A stretch of DNA of 64,000 nucleotides, taken from Malania oleifera. Taxonomy: Eukaryota > Streptophyta > Magnoliopsida > Santalales > Ximeniaceae. The first letter of the stretch is position 1. Every line of letters starts with the position of its first letter. The notes beneath the pieces were generated by a model, which was not told the origin of the DNA, did no database searches, and was given only the letters and a program-made list of their open reading frames with translations. A program made the position numbers and the translations under genes. The stretch covers positions 100,192,991 to 100,256,990 of the forward strand of contig NC_080423.1 of NCBI RefSeq assembly GCF_029873635.1, in the 5' to 3' direction. Below, one piece after another: positions 33,891 to 45,976 of this stretch.

Positions 33891-34640
33891 CTACAGAGAT
33901 ACACTGGGTCGTATGAAGCCCTTATCAAGCAGATCTTGCAACTGATTTTTTAATTCTGTTAACTCTACTGGCACCATTCGATAAGGTACTTTGGAAATAG
34001 GCGATGTACCTGGAAGTAGATCTATGGAAAAATCCACCTCTCGATTGGGTGGCAAGCGTGGTAACTCATTTGGGAAAACATCTGTAAACTCCTTTACTAT
34101 AGGCGTGCTAGCAAGTTTCAATTCATTTTCTGACATCTTTTTCACCACAGCCACAAACCCCTGACACCCACTCAGTAATAATCTATTGGCCTGAATAGCT
34201 GAAACTAGTTGAGGCGGGGATTGTACTTGCGACCCTACGAACTTAAATTCTGCTTCCCCCGGAGATCTAAATATCACTTCTCGTGCACGGCAGTCTATGC
34301 TGGCAAAATTAGTTGCTAGCAAATTCATGCCAAATATAACATCAAACCCGTGCATGTTCAGTACTATCAAATCGGCAGACAAAGCCTTCCCTTGAATATC
34401 AACTGGACAACTTCGGAGCACCCTATTACACCTTACTACTGACCTAATCGGTGTAGATACCAGCAATTCAACATCTAATAGTCGTGTTTCAGCCCCACAT
34501 AATTTAATACACCCCGAGGATACAAACGAGTGTGTAGCTCTTGAATCAAATAATGTAATAACTTTAAAAGAAAGCAAAACAACCATACCTGTCACCACGT
34601 CATCCGCCGTCTCAGCCTCACCCGATGTTAGAGTAAACAC
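33891..34640 (-). pseudogene. Gypsy2 aspartic protease region
   Basis: Open for 249 codons. The active-site motif reads LFDSRATHSFVSSG near 34515-34556, where functional proteases have D-S/T-G-A; Gly has become Arg. VLNMHGFDVIFGMNLLA and the link to RT (DLLPGTSPISKVPYRM) follow. The longest intact frame of the element, but it lacks a key catalytic-loop residue. Confidence 0.82.
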
Positions 34641-35750
34641 TCTGGCTGGAGCCGTATTCCTCTGCTAGCCCCCACGTGGCGCCTGATAACCTCCCCGGTA
34701 TGGTATAGGAGCTGGAACTGCATCTGGTGGAGTACGACAGTCTCATACCATGTGCCCCGATCGACCGCAGCGATAGTACACCGGAGCTGCATCTGGTGGG
34801 GTAGGACAATCTCGCACTATATGCCCCGATCTACCGCAGCGATAGCACACGACACCACCAGCTCGACACTCTCCCCAGTGCCTTCTACTGCATGTCTGAC
34901 AAACTGGAGGGCCCTGCCCTGTCTACACCTCGCGTCCTCCCATCTCCTGCCTCCGCCCTCTACCATGATTTCCTCTCCTCCACTAGCCCGGTCTATGACC
35001 CTGCTGGTAGCAGGTAGATGCAGATCTCTTCCTCTATCCCTACTCCTCTACATCAAGACGCTCACCAGCCTCTGCCAAGGCTACCCTGTCGACTAACTCA
35101 GCAAAGTCCTGGATCCGCAGCACCACTACCTGCTTGAATATACTCCGCCTCAAACCTCTCTCAAACTACCTCGCCTTCTTCACCTCATCAGGAACAATGT
35201 ATGGGACGAAACGAGAGAGCTCAATAAAACGTGCTGCATACTGTTAGACAGATAGCTGTCCCTGCTTCAGACTCAGGAACTCTTCTACCTTAGCCTCCCT
35301 CACAGTAGCTAGAAAATATCTGTCAAAGAACAGATCTTTAAATCGGTCCCATGTCATAGCTATCAGAGTCACCCTCTACTGCTCCAATAGTCTCACCGCA
35401 GTCCACCACCTCTCATCCTCTCCTGTCAATCTATAGGTGGCAAAGAGGACCCTTTATTCCTCAGTACACTGCAGTACAGTCAAGATTTTCTCAGTCTCCT
35501 GCATCCAGTTCTCAGCGACTACAAGATCAACTCCACCTGAGAACGCTGGAGGATTCATCTTCATAAACTTCTCTATGGTGCACCCATGGCCTACAAATGG
35601 ACCACTCTGCTCCCTCGAACTCCTAGCGATCTCAGCCATAACCTGCTGAGCCACGCTACGTAATACCGCGTCAGAGTCAGTCCCAACTGCACCTGATGGT
35701 CCTGCTCCATCACTGCCACTCACATGGGCACTATTTCCTTCTAGATCCAT
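34641..35750 (-). pseudogene. Gypsy2 gag with duplicated zinc knuckle
   Basis: The start ATG is at 35750-35748, directly after [23 protein letters not shown], then [17 protein letters not shown] and [17 protein letters not shown], match gypsy1 gag. Stops follow at several points. Near the C-terminus the CCHC knuckle is present twice with a 69-bp period: CYRCGRSGHIVRDC (34805-34846) and YYRCGRSGHMV-stop-DC (34736-34777). Confidence 0.85.
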
Positions 35751-36039
35751 CCTGAAAAATAGCAGTTGCAATTCAGTAATCCTATCCTCATAATTTACCC
35801 ACCTATCCTCACCACTTATCTTAACATTTCTAACTTATTTCTAATCCCTAGTCCTACATTCTAAGAACACAACTCGACAATAGCTTACTATGGTTTTCCT
35901 GAAATTGTCACCCCAGGAAAAACACAGAAACTACCACGGAAGTCCTGCCTCTAGACTGTAGAACAAAACCTCAAATCCTGTCCTAAACTCTGGTATTGTT
36001 CTTGCTGCAGTCTAAAGTCTACAGAACCTAGAAACCTAA

Positions 36040-36051
36040 TCTCTAATACCA
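36040..36051 (-). promoter_or_regulatory. Gypsy2 primer binding site
   Basis: Minus strand TGGTATTAGAGA begins three bases after the LTR. It matches the tRNA-Met-type site of gypsy1 except for one C-to-T change and the last base. Confidence 0.8.
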
Positions 36052-36054
36052 AGC

Positions 36055-38023
36055 TGTCACGACCTGCTCATTTTTCACATATTTTTATTTTATTTTATTT
36101 TATTTTTTATTTAAATCAACATCAATATCACATATCTCATATTCTAGCTCAGCAGGTCACCATCCACCTGGACCCGTGGGTACCAGGGATACATCAGAAC
36201 ACAATCGGAAGCCTAAGCAGTAGGAAATATATATATTCACAATATTGTAAATACAAAACATCCATCACTTTACAACAAATACCAGAGCCACTACAACCAC
36301 CGTATTTCCATCTATACATCTCAAAAATAAGACCTAGAGACATTTCCCTAAAAATCTAACCGTCCCTACAAAACTTACCCTTCAAAGGGGCAGATACACA
36401 GCACTAGTTCAGCGGGGCTTTTCCCACTCTCTTATCTGGGGTTCCTGAAAAGTTAATAAGATTTAGGAGTGAGACACTTCTCAGTAAGGGAAATAAACTA
36501 ATACTAGTGTGTGACAATATGAGTATACCGTGTTCTACATATACCATACATATCATATTTAGTACTGTTTATCAAATCTGGGAAAACATATGTATATCAA
36601 AACATGACAGAACATACTGCATTTCATAAGTATATCTCATCTCATATCATAATAATAACATAAAACAATCCTGGTAGGTTAGCTAGCTGTTGTCATGTAT
36701 TACCCCCACATGACTAGGTTGTGTGGCCCAAAGGCGGGACCTGACAATGGTTGGCCGACCACTGCCAAGTCAAATAGTAGTCTGTAGGTATGATGGGTCT
36801 GCCAGACCTAGTCCGTACACCAAGGGCGATCAGCACACTTCTTATAAACCACATCGACCATCCAATCTCACACCACTCCGTATAGTGGCGCTAACACAAA
36901 TATCATGATCACGAAGACCATGGACACATAGTAACGGTACCGTGCAAGTGCTAGCCTAGACCAAGCCAACCAAGTTCTGATATCATATACATATACTAAA
37001 ATCGTGATACATGGATAACTCATATCATTAATTATCAAATCATTCATATCATTTTTCACATATACATATATCATGAAAATTATCGGCCCATACACCGGTA
37101 TTTCACATTTTATCATAGTTCGGCCCGTACGTCGGCGAATCACATAGCACAGCCCATACGTTGGCAAATCACATAGCTCGGCCCGTGCGCCGGCAAATCA
37201 TATAGCACAGACCGTACGCTGGCAAATCTCATCCACATAGCACGGCCCGTACGCCGGCAAATCACATATATATATATTAAAATATCTTGACCCATACACT
37301 GGTTTTCCATCATAGAAATCCATATCATCCCCATTCCCAGAAAACAGTATTTCACAACATTTTTATACTCATGCCACACTGAACAAATTTTCCACGTATT
37401 TAACATATCATCATTTAAATAGTATTTTCCAAATATAAATCATATATTTAAATATATTTATTTTTCCTAAAACCAGATGCTACATATATATACTTGCATT
37501 TTCTTAAAACAAAACTAGTTTAATTTATCCCCTTACCTGACTATTGAGAAAGCCCCAAAACAATCTAGTCTAACCCCCGTAAGATTTCCTGACCAATACC
37601 TTGAAACCAAAAAATTTTCAGTATTAAACTTTAGTATTTTCGTACGTACAACATTTTCTATAACAGCCACAAAGTCAAATTTGGCTTAAAAAACCTTACC
37701 TCAACTTAGGGATGATTCCCAACGTTCCCAATCAACACCTCTGGAAACGAAAACTCTCAGTATTAAACTTTAATATTTCAACGCGTATAATACTTTTCTC
37801 AACTGTCACAACTTCAAATTTGACTTAAAAAGTCTTACCTCAACTTATAGATGATTTCCAAATTGCTTTTTCTAATGATCCGCTCTGGCAGATTTGCAGA
37901 GAACTTCACCAAGAACGTCGTGGTGGCTTCGATTTGTCGATCCGATGTAAAACTGGCCCGAAATCAAAGAGAGAGAGAGAGAACACACCAAAATCAAAGC
38001 AAGCTTCCTGGAGAAGCTTGCAC

Positions 38024-38072
<49 letters not shown>

Positions 38073-38177
38073 TCATATTAACTTGCTAATTAAAGCAAAG
38101 CTTCTTGAAGAAGCTTGTACACTTTATATATATATACCTTTAACTTATATATATTACATATATATCATAATAACTTA

Positions 38178-38219
<42 letters not shown>

Positions 38220-38352
38220 TATATATATGTTTCAATATATATATATTTTCCTTATCATACTATTCATTTTACTTGTTAATTTAATTAATTAATTTTATTT
38301 TATTATTTTATTATTATTATTTTTTAAATTTTATTTTTTCCCGGTTACTACA
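36055..38352 (-). repeat. Gypsy2 5' LTR (right)
   Basis: Plus strand TGTCACGACCTGC to GGTTACTACA, 2298 bp. Very similar to 25807-28143, with the shared GAGACACTTCTCAGTAAGGG block at 36471, the minisatellite at 37078-37270 and long TA runs in U3. Confidence 0.92.
38027..38069. repeat. (TA)n microsatellite in gypsy2 LTR
   Basis: An uninterrupted TA tract within the U3 end of the right LTR. Shorter TA runs occur at the equivalent place in the left LTR (27860-27890). Confidence 0.9.
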
Positions 38353-38357
38353 AAAAC

Positions 38358-39083
38358 GTCAATGGTTTCAAAAAGCTATCGACGGTTGTTTTGACGGAAA
38401 GATACCGAGAGCAGATAATTTTGGATTTCAGTCAAACAGTCGACGGTATAAGGAAACCGTCGATGGTTTTCCCCAGATTACTGAAATTAACTATATTTCT
38501 CCTTCTTGTGTATGTTACTTGCTCAAGAAATGAGCCACCAAACAAAACAATCTCCACCTTGGTGAATTTCTGCCCCTTAAGAGAAATTAAGAAAGCATAG
38601 CCCGATGCTCCACCTTGACCTTGGAACGTTAGGTTGGGTCCTTTTCCATTCTAACACTTTGAGACACGAAGCAAGTCCAAACAATGCTTTAAATTTTCAG
38701 TAGTAATCGGTTTTGTCAATCTGTTCGCTGCATTTTAAGATGTGGGAACCTTCTCCAATACAAGTTCACCTAAAGTAATTAATTCTCGGACCCTTTGGAG
38801 TCTTACATCAATATGCTCGGTTCTGGCATGGTACACATGATTCTTCGCCGAGTAAATGGCACTCTGACTGTTAGAATGCAGCACAACCCCGCCTTACTAT
38901 ATACCTAGCTCCTTAACCAAACTGGTAAGCCATAAGGCTTTCTTTGCAGTTTTGACAACTCTTATATATATTTAGATTCAGTTGTAGACAATGCTACCAA
39001 GGATTGTACCATGAACCTCCAACATATAGGTCCTCCCACAATGGTGTATAGATAACCCGTTGTAGACCTTCTATCAACCATAT
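38358..39083 (-). pseudogene. Tork-like copia RNase H end plus 5' part of its LTR
   Basis: On the minus strand, 39083 to about 38660 reads as copia RNase H with in-frame stops: RRSTTGYLYTIVGGPICW, then LVALSTTESKYIRVVKTAKK, then YSAKNHVYHARTEHIDVRL and a degenerate LTKPITTENFKHCLDLLRV. A purine tract (AAGGTGGAGATTG) then leads into the LTR near 38546, which continues past gypsy2 at 25801. Four ACCGTCGACGGT-type motifs lie at 38354-38470. The 5' part of the element is cut off by the gypsy3a LTR at 39084. Confidence 0.8.
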
Positions 39084-39141
39084 TGTAATGACAAAAAAAA
39101 GATTATTAATTAATTAATTAATTAATATTAATATTATTTTA

Positions 39142-39175
<34 letters not shown>

Positions 39176-39245
39176 TGTTAAAAAATCTTGAAGCTGATCA
39201 AAATTTTGATCTTCCTAAGAGTGCAATTGACCCCCCCAGCCAAGA

Positions 39246-39250
<5 letters not shown>

Positions 39251-39295
<45 letters not shown>

Positions 39296-39302
39296 GCCAC
39301 TA
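39251..39302. repeat. (CT)n microsatellite
   Basis: About 26 CT dinucleotides, placed downstream of the TATA-like region of the LTR, as CT/GA tracts are in the other LTRs here. Confidence 0.93.
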
Positions 39303-40339
39303 TCATCTGTTTCTCCTCAATTTCTCGACAAATATTTAGCTGATCGAAAATCAAAAAATACCACTGGACTTCATTGTCCACCACCAAAATTTCTATCGAA
39401 ATGGATTTGTCGTAAGAGCAACGTAGGCATATCTCCTGGGGTAAAGTAAATTCTCACTCTTACCTCAATTTTTATTAAATCTTAAGTCAAATTGATGATC
39501 GGACACCACCACGAGAATCTAAGGATGATTCTCTACAAGTCTAGTGGAGCGGATTTCTCGTGGGGTTGTCATAGGCATAGCCCCAAAACTAAGATAAGAG
39601 GGTTATTTAGAGATTAATTGTTATTTAATTATTATAGATTTGGAAATGTTAGAATATTAGACATTCTGGGGTTAAACTGTGTAAGTAGGGTTTTTTTTTT
39701 AATATAGGGTTTGGTGAGCACCGCAGGCACAGTTTTGGGAACCCTGCAGGCGTGGTCTGGGAAACCAGGTAAGGGGGAATAAAATTATATCAGTATTTTA
39801 TTAAGGTGAACCGGTTATTTACGAATATATGAAACCTAGTATGTATCTACATGATTTTCATAATAGTCTGAGTACTGCAAAATGATGATTTTGTTTAAGA
39901 TTTATATTTGGGATAATTGCATATGATATTAAAGTCATGTGGCATGAGAACAATTTTTCCTAATAAATTGAATATGAATTACTATGGTATTTGGGCTTGC
40001 ATATGGGGATGTTTGTAACAATTATGGCATGATGAATGAATTGTTATGTTTGATTCATGTGTGGAAATGTATTGATATGTTGAATTCTTGTGTGGAAATG
40101 CATTGATGCGTCTGTGTGAATTACCTAGTGTGATTATTCGTATGCATCACAATATAATGTTGGCATGAGAAGGTTGTTATATTGCCTAGATATAAATCAT
40201 GGTATGACGTTGGCAGGTCGAGGAGTTCGTCGTATTGTCATTTATATGGGGTAGGACATTGGCAGACATTATGAGCTTGTTCTACTGATATACTATGGGT
40301 AGGTCATGTGGATTAGATACTGATGAATAGTGGTGCCTA

Positions 40340-40600
40340 TGTGGGTCACGTTATATCATGTGTGGATGATGGCACTTGTGGTGGTCATGTTATGTATCTT
40401 GTGTGGATGATGGCACCTGTGTGGGCCATGTTATGTATCCTGTGTGGATGATGGCACCTGTATAGGCCATGTTATGTACCCTGTGCGGATAGTGGTGCCT
40501 GTGTGGGCCACGTGTAGATAAGAAGTACGTAGGTGCCTGTGTGGGTCACGTACTGATATGTACGCAATTGCTCTGTGTGGGCCATGTATTGAGGACATTG
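40340..40600. repeat. LTR minisatellite, GGCACCTGTGTGGGCCATG units
   Basis: About six to seven units of 36-50 bp, each with GTGG.TGATGGCACCTGTGTGGGCCATG-like text. It occupies the same relative position in the LTR as the CGGCC arrays of gypsy2. Confidence 0.75.
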
Positions 40601-41119
40601 GAAGACAAAGTATGAGATGCATGATTTCTGTGTAGATGTGTTGTGCACATGTGAATTTAATTATGGCATAATAATAATGGTATAGCATGTTGTGAATGCA
40701 TGTGTGTGCATGTGGTAAGGTAAACATACCGTCGGGGGCTTGCTGGGAAAGGCGAGTGCTCTGATAGGTAATTTCTTGGTATCAGTGCAAAGGGATACTA
40801 CTTGTATGGGTGGGTAATCATCCCAATCCTCGGAAACCTTCGCCTTTAAAAAAATAAAGATGTGTATACTAGCGGCGAGGTAATTCTTCGCCTGAGGGCT
40901 TACTGAGTAAGGTGAGTACTCTGGTAGGTATCTTTTAGGTACCAAAGTAGAGGGAAGCTACTTGTATGGCCGGGTAATCTTCCCTATCCTTGCGGACTTT
41001 CGCCTGCATAAAAATTATGTACGTGTGCATATTAGATGTGTGTTTATCAGATGTCAGTGCTTTTAATAATGATGCGTTTTCTCATATGTTATTGATATTA
41101 AGTGAGAAACAGTTTATTT

Positions 41120-41121
<2 letters not shown>

Positions 41122-41173
<52 letters not shown>

Positions 41174-41174
41174 G
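41122..41174. repeat. (TA)n microsatellite
   Basis: TA tract with one interruption near 41161, inside the gypsy3a 5' LTR. Confidence 0.93.
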
Positions 41175-41542
41175 AACTCATATGCTACATACTGTTATAA
41201 TTTATTCCACCCTTACTAAGAAGTGTCTCACCCTAGTGGATTATCAACTTTTCAAGTTCTTTTGGAGATCGGGCTTGAAGGCCTGTGCTATGACTGTTTT
41301 TGGTAGTTTTATTTTTGGGCTATTGTGAGATACTGGTAAATATACAAATATATTTGTGCGGGGGTATGTTTTAAATGTTGGATGTTGTAGTGTTCATTTT
41401 TGGAATGTTATATAGAACTCTAGTAATTATTTGAGGTTATTTATTTATATTCTGCTGCATGTATGTTAATTATGGTATCAGAGATGGAGGATTGAATAGC
41501 ATGGCACTTGGGTCCCACCTAGAGGTTCGGGGTGTCATAGGG

Positions 41543-41554
41543 TGGTATCAGAGC
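41543..41554 (+). promoter_or_regulatory. Gypsy3a primer binding site
   Basis: TGGTATCAGAGC, three bases after the LTR end, identical to gypsy1. Confidence 0.88.
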
Positions 41555-41927
41555 TTAAGAAATAGATTCTGCAGAATTTAAGAGGATTAATTCCAGAGTA
41601 TAGGTACGAATAAGGATAAGGATAGGAATGGGTAGATTAGGATGTTGATAAGAGATTTTGAGTTTTGTTTCGTAGCTTAGAGGTAGAAATTCCTTGATGG
41701 ACTTCTATGAGTTTCTAAATCTGGCCAGTTTCAGAAAACCACGGTAAATCCATTGACGGTGATGTTTCTGAGCAGAGAGACTGGAAGTTGGAATTAGAAC
41801 TTGAGGGTTAGGTTGATTTGGGGATAAGCTGGTTGTTGATGTTTTAATTGTTAAATTAATTCATTGTTCTATAACTATACCTGATGTGATATGAAGGTTC
41901 TAAATTCACTTTTGTTCTATCAACATG

Positions 41928-42665
41928 ATGGATTCTAGGGGAAAGGATGTTGATGCTGGAGGGAAGAATGATGTAGGAGCTACCAATGTGGGAGAGATCG
42001 ATACCTCCACTCTACTGCGGGGTTTAGCTCGGCAGGTTCGAGAAGAGATTAGGCAAGACTTTAAAGGACCGAACTGCTACTTGTGAACCAAGGACGTTCG
42101 ATTGACAAATCTACTCACCTGAAACCTTCTACATTTGCAGGTGGTGCTGATCCATTTGTAGCAGAGAGCTGGGTGCAAGAAATGGAGAAAATATTGGCAA
42201 TGTTGTCTTGCTTTGAGGCACAAAAGGTTCTCTTTGCTACCTTTAAGCTAACAGGGGAGGCCAAGCGCTGGTGGCTAGCAGCGAAGCTACTTAAGGAAAA
42301 GTGGGCAGTACCCACGGATATGACCTGAAGTCGATTTATGGAACTTTTATATGATCGGTACTTTCCCACCACCACTAGGGCTGTAAAGGTGGAGGAATTC
42401 TTCAAACTAAATAAGGTGCAGCTCACGGTTCAGCAGTACGCTGCGAAGTCCATGGAACTCTCTCGATTTGCATCCTTTATGGTTCCAAATGAATGCCAAA
42501 AGGCGAGGTGGTTTAAAAGGGTTTTGAAACCTATAATTCATGAGCAGGTGGCAGTCCTGAAGGTTTAGAGCTTTTCAGAGCTAGTGGATAGATCCACCGT
42601 GGTGGAATTGAGCTTGTAGAGGAGTGCAGAGATGGCATAGCAGAGGAAAAGGCCTATGCCTCCCA
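41928..42665 (+). pseudogene. Gypsy3a gag, truncated
   Basis: Start ATGATGGATTCTAGG, then [56 protein letters not shown] and TGEAKRWWLAAKLL. Stops occur (TGA at 42072-42074 in the early part and TGA at 42326-42328 where a Trp would be expected). Coding text ends abruptly at 42665, where an inverted LTR begins; the zinc knuckle and all of pol are missing. Confidence 0.83.
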
Positions 42666-43931
42666 TGTCACGCCCCAAACCTGAAAATGGGCCTCAAGGT
42701 GTGATTTAGTAACCTAACGTGTTTCTGTATCATACAACCATTCATGATACTACACAATATAAGGGTCCGACCCTGTAGGGTTCATGTATACCCTATCCAC
42801 AATCACATTCACAATATACGCAGCGGAATAATTCAACCTATTACATCATAATACCATACCATTATACCATACTAGAGTCTATACAAAACCATGGTCTAAT
42901 TCTCAAAGTACATAACATAGCTTGGGTGTCTATATAACCCAAAATGACAACCCAACGAAAGATCAGTACTTACACAAGTACTTCTACAAAGCTAACCAAC
43001 AACCACGCTCTTGAAATGGCCACTCGAAGGACTTGAAAAACATTTGTATGATAGGGATGAGACACCTCTCAGTAAGGGAGAAACATGTTATATCAGTGTG
43101 TGGATACATAAGTATTATTTCAACATTAAAACACAAACATTTCACAATTCTAGTATTTTCGCAATACAGTTCTAGTATACATCTCACCAAAACACCTTGG
43201 TCTAGTATCATCACACTCTTCGACCTAAGCTGGCCGCACGACATGGTGCCCTCGGTAACCTGGCGTAGCCTAAGCCCCACAGCGTTCAACTGTGCAAACA
43301 TGGTGCAAACTAACACCCTTCGGTGACCAATCGGAATCATAGGTGGTGTTTCACACCCTTAGCCTCAAGTCGGATATCTGAGCCTATGGTAGTTAACCGA
43401 CTCGGCAACCTACGGTATTATTCCTTCACGCCTCATATCTTAGCCTTCGGTTGTTAACCGGCATGCTTCAATTGTCCTAGGCCTTTGGTTTTATCCTGAC
43501 TTGACATTTTCACAAAACTTGAAATAATTTGGAACTCATGTTCCTATATCTTATTTCAATTACTCACAGCCTATGGTAGTTAAACGGCACATTTTTTCAC
43601 AAAATACATCATTCACAACCTATGGTAGTTAATTGGCACGCTTTTTCATGAAACACATCATTCAATATATCAACTAATTCCACACTTATTTGGGTAAACA
43701 AACAATCTCATATCAAATATTTCGAAAATACAATTTAAAAAAATCAAAGGTACGGTCATCTCTATAGTAAAGTTTAACCAACTATATAGTTTTCCAACAA
43801 AAACGGAGATGATATTTATAGACCCCTTGACCCAGTCAGCCTCGTTGGCGAGCCCTGCTGTTTTTACCTTTTTAAAGTCCTTCCCTTTTTCTCATTTATT
43901 TAATCCAAAATTCTCCGGTTGGGTTCTTACA
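42666..43931 (-). repeat. Gypsy4 3' LTR
   Basis: On the minus strand it starts TGTAAGAACCC at 43931 and ends GGGGCGTGACA at 42666, 1266 bp. TATA (complement of GATATTTATAG) is at 43812-43822 and the GAGACACCTCTCAGTAAGGG block at 43059. The complement of a polypurine tract (CCTCCCCTCCTTAC) abuts its right edge. This LTR is shorter than the others. Confidence 0.82.
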
Positions 43932-44680
43932 ACCTCCCCTCCTTACAAAAATTTCGTCCTCAAAATTTGCAACTCTCACTCGTTAACTCACCAATACCTA
44001 AACACATACCCAACTCTAGGAAGAGTCGGAGGCCACCCATATAGTAGCCCCATCCCAAATATATTACATACCCTTACTTATGGAGGAGGAATACCGTGGT
44101 TACATACACAGTGTCTCAGGAGCTCACAATATCACAAAACTCTCTTAGAGACTAACCACACATCACTCTAAATAATAGATACATCATATACTTACCCATA
44201 CTGTTCCTGTAAACATCACCCCTCATAACAAATGTCGATATTTCCGACGTATTTTCATCTCCAATTCCCAAGAAGCTTCCTCAACCGCATGATTCCACCA
44301 TGGTACTTTCACTAATGGTATCTCCTTGGTATGCAGCTTCTGAACTTTTTGGTCCAGAATCTGAACTGGTACCTCCTTATACGCCAAAGCATCCCCAATC
44401 TCTAAAGATTCATAAATAATCACATGTGACAGATCCGGCACGTACCTTCTCAACATGGATACGTGGAATGCATCGTGGATCTAAGAGGACGTGGGGGGTA
44501 GTGCAATTCCATAGGCTACCGAACCCACTCGTTCATGTACCTCAAATGGTCTAATATACCTCGGGCCCAGCTTGCCCTTCTTCCCAAATCTCATCACTCC
44601 TTTCATCGGAGCGATTCTCAGGAATATATTACCCCCCAACTTGAATTCCAACTCACAATGGCGAACATCCGAGTAAGAGT
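43932..44680 (-). pseudogene. Gypsy4 integrase C-terminus with chromodomain-like tail
   Basis: Minus-strand frame 44456-44223 encodes MLRRYVPDLSHVIIYESLEI, then [17 protein letters not shown] and VPWWNHAVEEASWELE, the chromodomain end of a chromovirus integrase. Upstream (44480-44660) is more broken integrase text. Sequence homologous to integrase stops near 44680 and is followed by 3' sequence of another element in the opposite orientation, so the rest of gypsy4 is deleted. Confidence 0.8.
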
Positions 44681-44730
44681 GAATAATAATGTTGTATTTT
44701 GATTTGTATAGTATAACGTAGGACAGATAG
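44681..44730 (+). other. Gypsy3b 3' region, left piece
   Basis: A short AT-rich piece that joins in sense to 48541-48730 once the intervening solo LTR is removed (shared GATAG duplication). It belongs to the 3' untranslated part of a plus-strand gypsy element. Confidence 0.5.
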
Positions 44731-45422
44731 TGTTGGAAGGGATATGCGTCTAAAGGGGGGTGAATAGACGTTTTTTGTGAATATGCAAGATTTTATGCAA
44801 TCACACAAATTTCTTGGCAAAAACAAAAGTATTATATCGGAGTGTAAAAATCAAGCAAATGGTAATGGCAAAGCAACACAAGAAAGAAAAGAGAAGAGAC
44901 ACTTAACACATCGATATTAACATGGTTCGGCACCGTGCCTACGTCCACGCCTTGAGACCAACTCAAGGATTCCCCAAATCCACTATGTGATCCTCCTCCC
45001 GGTGGAGAAGCCTACACAATCACCTGCTCACATAGAGCTCTTACAATGATGCTCACTTAAAGACACCTTATAATGGCTCACAAAGAACCTTACAATACAA
45101 GTAGTTGGAAGAAAGGTAGATACAATCATAAATGCTCCTCTTGAGTTGAGTATCACAATGTAATCCTCACACTATTTCCTCTATTTCAATGGAGTGTAAA
45201 CAAAAGCAAAAGCAAGAGGGGAAGTGGTTGCACAATGAAACCCTAGAGTAAATGCACAATAAATGTTTTCAACAACTAGTGAGCTTCACCACTATGAAGT
45301 TAATGCAAAAGTCCAATTTTAAACACCAAAGGGGCGAGCTGGGTGCTAGAGAACTGTTGGGCATTTATTAATATGAGACAAGAAGAAAACTAGTTGTTAG
45401 CCGCATTAAATGAAGCCTGCAG

Positions 45423-45941
45423 TATGACGACTTGCTTAATTTCTAGATTTTTATTATTATTATTATTTTATATATACATCCAATATCACAAATCCCAGAT
45501 TAGCATATCGTAATCTGCCTGGACCCGTGGGTACCAAGGATACATCAGAACACGACACGGAAGCCTAAGCAGCAGGAAACATATAATCACAATATTATAA
45601 ATACAAAAACATCCATCTCATTACCACAAATACCAAAGTCACTATACCACTGTATTTCCGAATATACATCCCAAAAGAAACAAAATTTAGGGACACTTCC
45701 CACAAAATCTAACTGTCCCTACAAAAACTTACCCTTCACAGAGGGCAGATAAACAGCTCTAGATCAGCGGGGCTTTTCCCGGTCTCCTATCTGGAGCTCC
45801 TAAAAAGTTTATAAAATTTTGGGGTGAGACAACTCTCGGTAAGGGAAATAAACTAATACCAGTGTGTGGTAACATGAGTATTCCATGTTCTACATATACC
45901 ATACATAACATATTCCGTAACTGTTTCGTCAAATCTGGGAA

Positions 45942-45976
<35 letters not shown>

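Larger units (their letters stand above)
25807..38352 (-). mobile_element. Gypsy2: complete, degenerate Tekay/Del-type chromovirus with nested solo LTR
   Basis: Two LTRs in the same orientation with TG...ACTACA ends and a perfect target duplication AAAAC (25802-25806 and 38353-38357). The primer site is next to the right LTR and the polypurine tract next to the left LTR, so the element reads on the minus strand. Coding remnants run from gag (right) to the chromodomain-like tail (left). A 2.8-kb solo LTR (28170-31005) lies just inside the 3' LTR. It sits inside a copia LTR. Confidence 0.93.
39084..41539 (+). repeat. Gypsy3a 5' LTR
   Basis: Begins TGTAATGAC and ends GGGGTGTCATA three bases before a primer site. 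Holds a (CT)n tract at 39251-39302, a GGCACCTGTGTGGGCC-type repeat array (40340-40580), a (TA)n tract at 41122-41174, and the CTTACTAAGAAGTGTCTC block at 41212. Only moderately similar to the LTR at 48731-55527, so the two are probably not sisters of one insertion. Confidence 0.85.
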
